Assembly (NCBI RefSeq): GCF_000720765.1
Contig: NZ_JODC01000046.1
Coordinates: forward strand, 1-16,776
Direction: 5' to 3'
Source of the DNA: Streptomyces sp. NRRL S-646
GTDB taxonomy: Bacteria; Actinomycetota; Actinomycetes; Streptomycetales; Streptomycetaceae
DNA: 16,776 nt
Shown: positions 7,223 to 13,633 of the stretch, in pieces
Position numbering within the stretch: position 1 is the first letter of the stretch
How the letters are laid out: each line of letters starts with the position of its first letter
The notes under the pieces: model-generated
Seen by the model: the letters and a program-made list of their open reading frames with translations, nothing else
Database searches by the model: none
Told to the model about the DNA's origin: nothing
Made by a program: the position numbers and the translations under genes

Positions 7223-7252
7223 GGTTCTGACACGCGGTCGCGTGATGACTGC
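7223..7252 (+). repeat. solitary ISL3-type terminal inverted repeat
   Basis: GGTTCTGACACGCGG at 7223-7237 and GCGTGATGAC after it resemble the transposon ends at 9546 and 13136, especially the right one with one gap. The eight bases before it are AGTTTCAA, one mismatch from the ACTTTCAA flanking the complete element. It looks like a left end without its transposase. Confidence 0.5.
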
Positions 7253-7386
7253 GCCAGATGCCTATCACCCACTACGACATCCGGTTGCCACACCACGGAG
7301 ACGCGGTCGCAACCGGTGATCTGCGCGCCTACCACCGGCCGCCAGGGGCACAGGGCCGAGGCCGTACCCCCAATGCGCTTGCAGTG

Positions 7387-8253
7387 CTAAGCAAGAGGCA
7401 GGCGCTCGGCCACGGCACGCCAAGCGGTGATGGGGAAGGTATGCGGGGTGTCGGTGACGATCTGCAGGGCGACGTGGTCCGCGCCCGCCTCCAGGTGGGC
7501 CAGGACACGCCGCGCGACGACGTCGGCGGATCCCCACACCACCAGGGAGTCGACGAAGCGGTCACTGCCGCCGTCGGCGAGGTCGCCCTGGGTGAACCCG
7601 CCATCCAGCCAGGTCCGCACGTAGTTGGCCTTCGTGAGGTAGGGACCGATCGCCCGCCGCGCCGTGGCACGAGCCGTGACCGGGTCGGTGTCCACCACGG
7701 ACGTCTGCACCGGCGCGAGGAGCGGCTCCGCCCCCAGCACCGCGCGTGTCCGGGCCGTGTGGGACGGCGGGACCAGGTAGGGCTGCACTCCAGCGGCCCG
7801 ATCGGCGGCGAGCTGCGTCATCAGGTGCCGGTGCGCGCCCAGGATCCGTGCGCTCTTCGGCAGTGGACCGGCGGACGCGTCCAATGCGTCGAGGTAGGCG
7901 GACATCGCCGTATAGGGGCGCTGGTAGACCGAGGCGACCTCCGCGTGACTGACGGCCAGGCCCACCAGCGTCCGTCGCCGATACGGTGCGGGAAGCCCGC
8001 GGTAGGCGGCGGCAAGCCGACCGGGTGGAAGGTTCCAGATGGAGACGCAGGAGGGGGCGACGATTGTGTGCCGGGTCGCCGTGAGGAGGGTGAGGCTGCT
8101 GTGCAGGTCCCCGCTCGGGTTGCCGCCGGGGTTGCCGCCCAGCCACAACGTGCCGTAGCCGAGCTCCTCGAGTTCGCAGGCGGCCGCTCGCGCTCGGTCG
8201 GGATCACCGTGAGTGAAGGCTGTACTCCACACCCCGAACGGCGACACATCCAT
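7387..8253 (-). CDS. luciferase-like flavin oxidoreductase, F420-dependent TIGR03620 type
   Basis: The product is 288 residues with ATG 8253 preceded by GAGGAGG at seven-base spacing. The N-terminus FGVWSTAF, the ELGYGTLWLGGNP stretch at about 30-42, the SIWNLPP segment, and the C-terminus ALQIVTDTP followed by AWRAVAERLP match luciferase-like monooxygenase proteins. They match in particular the compact branch annotated as probable F420-dependent oxidoreductases. Such enzymes use reduced F420 or FMN in a TIM barrel; the substrate is unknown. The upstream nucleotidyltransferase gene ends 46 bases before it on the same strand, so the two are probably co-transcribed. The frame is intact. Confidence 0.85.
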   Translation of the reverse strand: MDVSPFGVWSTAFTHGDPDRARAAACELEELGYGTLWLGGNPGGNPSGDLHSSLTLLTATRHTIVAPSCVSIWNLPPGRLAAAYRGLPAPYRRRTLVGLAVSHAEVASVYQRPYTAMSAYLDALDASAGPLPKSARILGAHRHLMTQLAADRAAGVQPYLVPPSHTARTRAVLGAEPLLAPVQTSVVDTDPVTARATARRAIGPYLTKANYVRTWLDGGFTQGDLADGGSDRFVDSLVVWGSADVVARRVLAHLEAGADHVALQIVTDTPHTFPITAWRAVAERLPLA

Positions 8254-8299
8254 AGCGCGCCCTCCTCGGAATTCACCTGACGGTGGCCAGTCCTGACGG

Positions 8300-9130
8300 T
8301 CACTCGCCCACAGCCTGACGGTTTGCCCTTCGCGTGGCGAGATCGTGTTCCAGCCTGATCACGTCTGCTGGGGTGTTCACCGCCTGCCAGGGTGCGTCGA
8401 TCGCGTAACTGGACAGCTGATGGGAGCCGGCCAGACGGGGCAGTGTGCTGTCGGCGTGATCTCCTTCTTCGGGCAGGAGGGAGACGACCCGCCAGGCGAA
8501 CAGGTACACACCGGCGTTCACCCGGCCCGGCCCCGGGACCGTCGGGGCGAAGTCCGTCACCCGGCCCAGCTCGTCATAGGCCACCGCGCTGCCGGGCAGG
8601 CCGGGACCGGCGAGCGCCACGGTCGCCGCGACGCCACCGCGCAGGTGATGGGCGCGCATCCCGCACAGGCAGAAACACGTCCAGATGTCCCCGTAGACGG
8701 CGAACCACGGCTCGCCCGGATACGGCAGGGCCCGCGCGGCCCGGCGAAGACCACCGCCGCGCCCCAGCGGCCGCTTCTCGACCACTGCCTCGGTCCGTGG
8801 CGGCGACGGACGGGAGTCGAGGTACGAGACGATCACCCCTGCCAGATGTCCTGCAGAGACCACGACGCGTTCGACTCCGCAACCAGCGAGCCAGTCGAGT
8901 TGGTGCCGCAGGATCGGCACCCCGTGAATCTCCACCATCGCCTTGGGCCGCTCTCTGGTCAGCGGCAAGAGCCGACTCCCCCTTCCGCCCGCCAGAATGA
9001 CGGCCTGCCGAGCAGGCAGTGGGTCGTCTCGCCCGCAGACCAGAGGTGGCGTGTCGGCTGCGGCGGGCTCGCCCGGCCTGTGCACACACACGCGAGAGTC
9101 GGGCGACCGGCCGGATCGGATCATGCTCAT
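8300..9130 (-). CDS. sugar-phosphate nucleotidyltransferase (NDP-sugar pyrophosphorylase-like)
   Basis: From ATG 9130 the product is 276 residues; a second ATG lies two codons in. The first 42 residues are a poorly conserved extension. Then comes the nucleotide-binding signature LAGGRGSRLLPLT at 46-58 and PKAMVEIHGVPIL at 62-74 with the catalytic-type Lys63. EKRPLGRGGGL is at 118-128, YGDIW at 146-150, NAGVYLF at 205-211 and a W..VNTPAD motif near 248-256. Members transfer NMP to sugar-1-phosphates. The box after GDI usually holds another Asp, but here reads TCFCLCGM, which is odd. It is probably the first gene of a two-gene unit with the downstream F420-type oxidoreductase. Confidence 0.82.
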   Translation of the reverse strand: MSMIRSGRSPDSRVCVHRPGEPAAADTPPLVCGRDDPLPARQAVILAGGRGSRLLPLTRERPKAMVEIHGVPILRHQLDWLAGCGVERVVVSAGHLAGVIVSYLDSRPSPPRTEAVVEKRPLGRGGGLRRAARALPYPGEPWFAVYGDIWTCFCLCGMRAHHLRGGVAATVALAGPGLPGSAVAYDELGRVTDFAPTVPGPGRVNAGVYLFAWRVVSLLPEEGDHADSTLPRLAGSHQLSSYAIDAPWQAVNTPADVIRLEHDLATRRANRQAVGE

Positions 9131-9537
9131 GTAGATACCCGTCCCGCCTGGACGAGACCAGGCGTAAACCGGTCTTCGCGCGCTCTGCACACCGGTTGGT
9201 CGACCCGTCGCGTGAGTCTGGTCGACCCGTGTCGAACGCCAGGTCCGGATCGGGGCACGGCACATGGTCTGCCATGACGACGAAGGGCGGCCCAGGAGCA
9301 CGGGCGCTCTTGGTCCGTCGGTCTGGGCAGCTTCAAGACGGTGTGGCCCGCCATGGGAAACGGCCTTCGGCGTCGCTCCGCGCTGGCCTTCGGCCACCCT
9401 GGACAGTCCGTCCCGCCCCTGGACTTGGCTGGCGATCGGGCGGCCCCTCCTTTGTGGCGCCCGTCCGCAGGTCAGGTGATCGGTGGGTGGGGAGATTTAT
9501 CGAGCAGGTGTGGGGTCACCCCTAGCAGGGGGTGGGG
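9131..9537. other. gene-free region left of the ISL3 transposon
   Basis: About 400 bp without a supported gene. It holds the direct repeats at 9197-9230 and, just before the transposon, a CACCCC-TAGCAG-GGGGTG hairpin (9518-9535). Open frames here lack ribosome sites and motifs. Confidence 0.4.
9197..9230. promoter_or_regulatory. tandem 12-bp direct repeats upstream of the nucleotidyltransferase gene
   Basis: TGGTCGACCCGT occurs at 9197-9208 and again at 9219-9230, start to start 22 bp, about two helical turns. Each copy contains the palindrome GGTCGACC. They lie 67-100 bp upstream of the start at 9130, where an activator or repressor would bind. Confidence 0.4.
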
Positions 9538-9545
9538 ACTTTCAA
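9538..9545 (+). repeat. 8-bp target-site duplication, left copy
   Basis: ACTTTCAA immediately precedes the left inverted repeat and is identical to the eight bases immediately after the right inverted repeat (13137-13144). Eight base pairs is the duplication length of the ISL3 family. Confidence 0.75.
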
Positions 9546-9571
9546 GGCTCTGACCGCGATTCAGTGAAAGC
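9546..9571 (+). repeat. left terminal inverted repeat of the ISL3-type transposon
   Basis: Begins GGCTCTGACCGCGATTCAGT. It matches the reverse complement of 13111-13136 at 20 of 26 positions and the internal copy at 13046-13070 closely. Confidence 0.75.
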
Positions 9572-9667
9572 CCAGGTCAGGGGGGTGAATGCAGGAACGT
9601 TCACTCGGGGCAGTTCTCGATCACGGGGGCCTCCTCGATCGAAGACGTACTGTTTCCCGGGATCGAT

Positions 9668-11194
9668 GTGCGGTTGGAGGGCGTAAGTGCCACCGCCGCG
9701 GCGCTGCTCGTAGATGCCGCGGCCTGCGGACAACCACCGCGTTGCCCAGGCTGCCGGTGGTTGGGACGCAGAGTGCACTCGACCTACCGTCGCAACCTGT
9801 CCGAACGACCTTTGGGCGGGCAGAAGTTGGTCGTGCGTCTGCGGGTACGGCGCTTCTTCTGCGACCGGAAGTCGTGCACCCGTAGGACCTTTGTTGAGCA
9901 GGTCGATCGGCTGACAGAACGTCACCGCCGCTCCAGCGTCGGGTTGAAGGAGTGGCTGACGACGGTGGCCGTCGAGCTCGGTGGCCGGCCCGGCGAGCGG
10001 CTGTGCCGCAAGCTGAATTTGGCGGCGGGCCGGACCCGCCTGATGGGACTGCTGGAGGAGCCTCCGGCGCCAGGGCGGGCACCACGGGTCCTCGGGGTGG
10101 ACGAGTTCGCTTTCCGCCGCGGGCGCCGGTACGGCACGATCCTGGTCGACGTCGAAACGGGCCGGGTGGTCGACGTCCTGCCGGACCGCACCTCGGAGAC
10201 CTTCGCCGCTTGGCTGACGGCCCACCCCGGTGCGGAGATCATCTGCCGTGACCGAACCAGCGCCTACACGAAGGCGATCAAGGAGGCTGCCCCGGCTGCC
10301 CTGGAGATCGCGGACCGCTGGCACCTGCTCCGGAACCTCTCCGACGCCGTTGAGAAGACCTGCCACCTGCACCGACCGTGCCTGAAGAAGCACGCGGAAC
10401 GGGGAGGCGACCGCCCCATCCGGATGCCGCTGGTGGACGCACTGCCGCCCACGCGCATCGTGCAGCGCGTTCTCCACCACCATGCTGAAGTCACACGCAT
10501 GGTCGCGGCTGGCTATCCGCTCAGCGACATCGCCCGTCGCCTCGGCCTCGACCGCAAGACAGTCCGCCGCTACCGCGACACGAGTCTCGACCATCTCCTC
10601 AACAGCGCCCGAGACCGCCGCACCGAGCAGTTGGACGCCTTCAAGCCGTACCTGCAGCAGCAGTACGCCGCAGGCATCACCAACGGCCAGACGCTGTTCC
10701 AGCAGATCCGCGAGCGCGGATTCCGTGGCGGCTACTCGACACTCACGGCCTACCTGCTAACCCTGCAAGCCGGCACGGCCCCAGCCGCACCAGCGGAAAT
10801 CCCGAGCCCGCGCCGGATCACCGCATGGATCATGCGAAACCGCGACCGCCTCAGCACCAAGGAGATCGAGCAACTCGACCAGGCCCGCCTCGCCTGCCCG
10901 GACATTGCACGGGCGTGTGACCTCACCCGGGCCTTCACCGACCTCGTCCGCAAACGCCGAGGCCAACTGTTGCCCGCCTGGATCCGCCGGGCCGAACAAT
11001 CCGACGTTGTCCCGGTCGCCAAGTTCGCCGCGTTCCTCCGCCAGGACCTCGACGCCGTCACCGCTGGCCTCACCCACGAATGGAGCTCAGGCAAAGTCGA
11101 AGGCCATGTCAATCGCGTGAAAACGATCAAGAGGGCCATATACGGCCGAGCCGGTTTCCGACTACTGCGGACTCGAATCCTTGCTGAGGAATAG
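9668..11194 (+). CDS. ISL3-family transposase
   Basis: The product is 508 residues with the full ISL3 layout. A four-Cys zinc ribbon comes first (Cys26, Cys29, Cys65, Cys70). The DDE nuclease follows: Asp145 in GVDEFAFRRG, Asp195 in CRDRTSAY, and Glu478 in the S-x-G-x-x-EG box before KRAIYGRAGF. A helix-turn-helix at about 281-303 (YPLSDIARRLGLDRKTVRRY) is inserted between them. The first start in frame is GTG 9668, yet family-like sequence (DVLFPGID) extends about nine codons upstream without ATG, GTG or TTG. The true start may therefore be non-standard, or the native start may have been lost. Otherwise the frame is intact and the protein should be catalytically competent. Confidence 0.93.
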   Translation: MRLEGVSATAAALLVDAAACGQPPRCPGCRWLGRRVHSTYRRNLSERPLGGQKLVVRLRVRRFFCDRKSCTRRTFVEQVDRLTERHRRSSVGLKEWLTTVAVELGGRPGERLCRKLNLAAGRTRLMGLLEEPPAPGRAPRVLGVDEFAFRRGRRYGTILVDVETGRVVDVLPDRTSETFAAWLTAHPGAEIICRDRTSAYTKAIKEAAPAALEIADRWHLLRNLSDAVEKTCHLHRPCLKKHAERGGDRPIRMPLVDALPPTRIVQRVLHHHAEVTRMVAAGYPLSDIARRLGLDRKTVRRYRDTSLDHLLNSARDRRTEQLDAFKPYLQQQYAAGITNGQTLFQQIRERGFRGGYSTLTAYLLTLQAGTAPAAPAEIPSPRRITAWIMRNRDRLSTKEIEQLDQARLACPDIARACDLTRAFTDLVRKRRGQLLPAWIRRAEQSDVVPVAKFAAFLRQDLDAVTAGLTHEWSSGKVEGHVNRVKTIKRAIYGRAGFRLLRTRILAEE

Positions 11195-11203
11195 CCGGGT
11201 CGG

Positions 11204-11368
11204 TCACGGAATCCAACCGGCGACCACCCGCTCCGCCACCGAGAAGTCCGTCCCGCAGTCCGGGCAGACGGCTCGTCCATCTCCACCCGCATGACAGAGG
11301 AATCCCCGGCGGAACCATCCCGCATTCGGGCTCTGCCAGCCCCACCGCCGGCGCCCCTTCCTGACCAC
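11204..11368 (-). CDS. small Cys-containing (zinc-ribbon-like) protein
   Basis: GTG 11368 after GGGGAA gives 54 residues: a basic/Trp-rich start (RKGRRRWGWQSP), then LCHAGGDGRAVCPDCG at 24-39 and a short C-terminus ending VVAGWIP. Cys25, Cys35 and Cys38, with His26, could form a zinc site. It starts 34 bases beyond the TetR stop on the same strand, so it could be translated from the TetR message. Its stop codon lies within TCACGGAATCC, the sequence that resembles an ISL3 end. I do not recognise a family. Confidence 0.4.
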   Translation of the reverse strand: MVRKGRRRWGWQSPNAGWFRRGFLCHAGGDGRAVCPDCGTDFSVAERVVAGWIP

Positions 11369-11402
11369 CGCTTTCCCCGGTGCTCCGTCGGGTGGGTGCG
11401 GC

Positions 11403-11981
11403 TCAGCCGCGTCGTCCTGCACCGTGCAGCAGCGTGTCGACGATACGCGTGGCCAGCGCGTCCGGATTCTGTGCGTCCGGGTCTTCGTCAGCACCGGGCC
11501 CGTGCAGGGCCTCGCCGATGAGGGCGTAGTAGACCCGCCGTGTCCACTCCAGATCTGCCGCGGGATCGAGGAGTCCCTCACGCTGCGCCCGGGCGAGAAA
11601 GGCGAGAGACCGGGCGTTGATCTCGGCCCAGACCTCCTTGGCGACATCGTTCTGCGCCAAGGGGTTGCCGAGCGTGAACCGCCAGGCGCCTTTGACCCGC
11701 AGCGTGTTCGCGGTAGCGCGGTGCAGCGCGACCAGCGGGGGTGCAGTGTCCAGGTGGGCGTCGTCGATGGCGTCGGTGAGCTGCTGCTTCGCGGAAGCGG
11801 CCAGCGCCTCGATGAGGGCCTGCCGGTTCGCGAACCGCCGGTGAACCGTCGTCCTGGCCAGGCCCGCAGCCTCAGCGATCTGCTCCATCGGCGCGCCGGG
11901 ATCCTCGGCGAGGACCTTCTCGGCCGCCTCCAGAATCGCGCGCACACTGCGTTCGGCATCAGCCCGCAGTGCTCGCCCCAT
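11403..11981 (-). CDS. TetR-family transcriptional regulator
   Basis: The product is 192 residues with ATG 11981 preceded by GAAGGGAG. The N-terminal DNA-binding domain shows ILEAAEKVLAEDPGAPMEQIAEAAGL and the recognition helix TTVHRRFANRQALIEAL (about 15-60), the classic TetR pattern. The C-terminal ligand and dimer domain is helical and not assignable to a ligand. The gene is divergent from the SDR oxidoreductase across a 215-bp gap holding an inverted repeat. The usual arrangement is a repressor controlling itself and the neighbouring enzyme gene. Both lie inside the ISL3-type transposon. Confidence 0.9.
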   Translation of the reverse strand: MGRALRADAERSVRAILEAAEKVLAEDPGAPMEQIAEAAGLARTTVHRRFANRQALIEALAASAKQQLTDAIDDAHLDTAPPLVALHRATANTLRVKGAWRFTLGNPLAQNDVAKEVWAEINARSLAFLARAQREGLLDPAADLEWTRRVYYALIGEALHGPGADEDPDAQNPDALATRIVDTLLHGAGRRG

Positions 11982-12051
11982 GTGTCTCCCTTCCCGTCAT
12001 CGGTTCCTGTCCTCAAAGAGGATACTCCCTAGCAGCACCTTCCCGATAAAT

Positions 12052-12069
12052 TGCAACAGTGGAGTTGCA
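12052..12069. promoter_or_regulatory. candidate TetR operator between the divergent TetR and SDR genes
   Basis: TGCAAC-AGTGGA-GTTGCA is an 18-bp dyad in an AT-richer part of the gap, next to GATAAAT at 12045-12051, which could belong to a promoter. Size and symmetry fit a TetR dimer. It lies 71 bp from the TetR start and 128 bp from the SDR start. Confidence 0.5.
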
Positions 12070-12196
12070 GATAACTGAAGAACAGGTACTCTTGCGATGC
12101 GGTTATTGGCTGGGGGTCGACGGAAGGCGCAAGGCGACCAGGTTCCGCGAAAGCCGCAGATTGCTGTGAACATGATCAACATCTCAGGAGTTCATG

Positions 12197-13012
12197 ATGG
12201 CCACGAAACGACCTGTAGCACTCGTGACAGGCGCGTCCTCCGGCATCGGGGAGGCCACTGCCCTCGCCCTCGTCGAAGCGGGTTTCGAGGTGATCGGAAC
12301 CAGCCGGAACGCCGCGAAGGTCGCCTCCCGAAAGGGCGTGACCTTCCTCGACCTCGACGTGAGCAGTGATGCCTCGGTCGCCACGCTGGTCCAGCAGGTC
12401 ATCGATCGGTTCGGCCGGATCGACGTCCTGGTCAACAACGCCGGCATCGGCTCATCGGGCGCCACCGAGGAAAGCTCCCTGGCGCAGCACCAGCGCGTCT
12501 TCGACATCAACGTCTTCGGCGTCATCCGCATGACGAAGGCCGTCCTGCCCCACATGCGCGCCCAGGGCCGGGGCCGCATCATCAACCTGTCGTCGATCTA
12601 CGGGTTGATACCCCAGCCGTACATGGCCGCCTACATCGCGTCCAAGCACGCGGTCGAGGGGTATTCCGAGTCCGTGGACCACGAGGTCCGTGAGTTCGGC
12701 GTGCGGGTCCTGCTCGTCGAGCCCGGCGGGACCAACACCGCGTTCGAGGGCAACCTCGTGCAGCCCGACACGCCGCTGCCGGTCTACGCGAAACAGCGGC
12801 GCATCGTCGACCAAGTGGTCGCCAAGGCGGTCACGGGTGGCGACGCCTCCACCGTCGTCGCCCGGGCCATCATCACGGCGGCCACCGCACGCAAGCCGCG
12901 GCTGCGCTCCACCGCCGGCCCGTTCGCCCGGCGCATCAGCCTGCTACGCCGCATGGTCCCCGCCCGGGTTTTCGACCAGCAGATCCGCAAGTTCAACAAG
13001 CTGGCCGGCTGA
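12197..13012 (+). CDS. short-chain dehydrogenase/reductase (SDR) oxidoreductase
   Basis: The product is 271 residues of the classical SDR type: NAD(P)-binding TGASSGIG at 11-18, NNAG at 80-83, the catalytic Ser around 133 in INLSSIYG, and YIASK with Tyr146 and Lys150. TSR after the second strand (35-37) suggests NADP preference, since a basic residue follows where NAD enzymes have Asp. AGGAG at 12186-12190 favours the ATG at 12197 (six-base spacing) over the adjacent ATG at 12194. The C-terminus is basic (FDQQIRKFNKLAG). It is divergent from a TetR gene that probably controls it. The substrate is unknown. Confidence 0.92.
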   Translation: MATKRPVALVTGASSGIGEATALALVEAGFEVIGTSRNAAKVASRKGVTFLDLDVSSDASVATLVQQVIDRFGRIDVLVNNAGIGSSGATEESSLAQHQRVFDINVFGVIRMTKAVLPHMRAQGRGRIINLSSIYGLIPQPYMAAYIASKHAVEGYSESVDHEVREFGVRVLLVEPGGTNTAFEGNLVQPDTPLPVYAKQRRIVDQVVAKAVTGGDASTVVARAIITAATARKPRLRSTAGPFARRISLLRRMVPARVFDQQIRKFNKLAG

Positions 13013-13045
13013 CACCCCGCCGCCGGCCTCCTTTCGAAGCGAGCA

Positions 13046-13136
13046 TGTTCTGACCGCGATTTCGTGAAGCCTCAGCGAGATGACTCCAGCTGGATCCGCT
13101 ACTCGGCGTAGCCATCACGGAAGCGCGGCCAGAACC
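13046..13136. repeat. 91-bp miniature inverted-repeat unit with ISL3-type ends
   Basis: An internal left-type end at 13046-13070 (GTTCTGACCGCGATTTCGTGA) faces the true right end (13111-13136). Over 21 bp the two match at 18 positions. Together they enclose only about 40 bp and form a MITE-like unit at the right tip of the larger transposon. Its right boundary carries the target duplication. Confidence 0.55.
13111..13136 (-). repeat. right terminal inverted repeat of the ISL3-type transposon
   Basis: On the minus strand it begins GGTTCTGGCCGCGCTTCCGT and matches the left end at 9546-9571 at 20 of 26 positions. It is immediately followed on the plus strand by ACTTTCAA. Confidence 0.75.
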
Positions 13137-13144
13137 ACTTTCAA
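13137..13144 (+). repeat. 8-bp target-site duplication, right copy
   Basis: ACTTTCAA, identical to 9538-9545. Joining the flanks without the element gives TGGGGA-CTTTCAAATA-TCCCCA, a 6-bp-arm palindrome. Confidence 0.75.
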
Positions 13145-13237
13145 ATATCCCCATCACAGAAGCCACTACTCAGTCGGACCAAGGTCTCTCGGCTCTGAGC
13201 GAGCACCGGCAGCAGACGTCTGGCTGACGGAGACAAG

Positions 13238-13257
13238 AAAAAGCCCCTGGGGGACCT
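13238..13257 (-). terminator. weak terminator-like sequence after the hypothetical gene at 13270
   Basis: The minus strand has a short CCCC/GGGG stem followed by CTTTTTCTTG, 12 bases past the stop codon. The stem is short, so this is tentative. Confidence 0.4.
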
Positions 13258-13269
13258 CGGGTCGTTGGG

Positions 13270-13626
13270 TCAGTAGCCCTTGTGGGCTGCCGCGCGGGCC
13301 TGTGCTTCGGCGTCACGGGCGGGGATAGTGGCAAGAATTTCGCCGGGGGCCTCGGCCCTGGCGAGGGGCTTGGTCCGGGCCTCATCGGCGTAGAGGGTCC
13401 ACACGTCGCCTCCCATACGGGGCCAGTAGGAGAGCTGCCAGAACCGGCGGTTGGCGTAGCTGATCTGCCAGGACCGCGGCCCGGACGGGTGCGCGCTTAC
13501 ACCGGCCGGAAGGTCGGGGAGTTCCGGCGCCGGGGCGAACATCCGCTCGATGTAGGCGAGGTGTTCGGCCGTCGCCGTGATGGCGACGCGCACCGTGTGC
13601 GGCCACCGGTGCCCCTCGGGCAGCAT
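13270..13626 (-). CDS. hypothetical protein, probably missing its N-terminus
   Basis: The frame gives 118 residues from ATG 13626. The middle (SWQISYANRRFWQLSYWP, then VWTLYADEA) is aromatic-rich and beta-like. The C-terminus is Ala-rich and helical. Codon use is that of a real gene. The ATG has no clear ribosome site, and the preceding bases belong to the truncated IS110 transposase, whose family similarity ends at about 13634. The real start may thus have been lost when the two were joined. I do not recognise the family. Confidence 0.55.
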   Translation of the reverse strand: MLPEGHRWPHTVRVAITATAEHLAYIERMFAPAPELPDLPAGVSAHPSGPRSWQISYANRRFWQLSYWPRMGGDVWTLYADEARTKPLARAEAPGEILATIPARDAEAQARAAAHKGY

Positions 13627-13633
13627 CGGTGCT

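Larger units (their letters stand above)
9546..13136 (+). mobile_element. ISL3-family transposon carrying TetR and SDR genes
   Basis: The left end (9546-9571) and the right end (13111-13136) are imperfect inverted copies matching at 20 of 26 positions. They start GGCTCTGACCGCG and GGTTCTGGCCGCG. Identical 8-bp repeats flank them. The 3,591-bp interior carries an ISL3 transposase, a small Cys-containing protein, a TetR regulator and a divergent short-chain dehydrogenase. ISL3 elements normally contain little beyond the transposase, about 1.3-1.7 kb. Passenger-carrying forms are known in principle for this family. Next to the transposase stop, TCACGGAATCC at 11204-11214 resembles part of an end, so an original short element may have gained the cassette. 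Confidence 0.7.

Noticed and set aside
7258..8280. 340-residue plus-strand open frame
   Set aside because: It is antisense to the luciferase-like oxidoreductase, which has clear family motifs and a strong ribosome site.
9542..11225. A normal-length ISL3 element ending right after the transposase
   Set aside because: Only TCACGGAA at 11204-11211 resembles the expected right end; the rest does not match and no ACTTTCAA follows, whereas a good end with an exact duplication exists at 13136.
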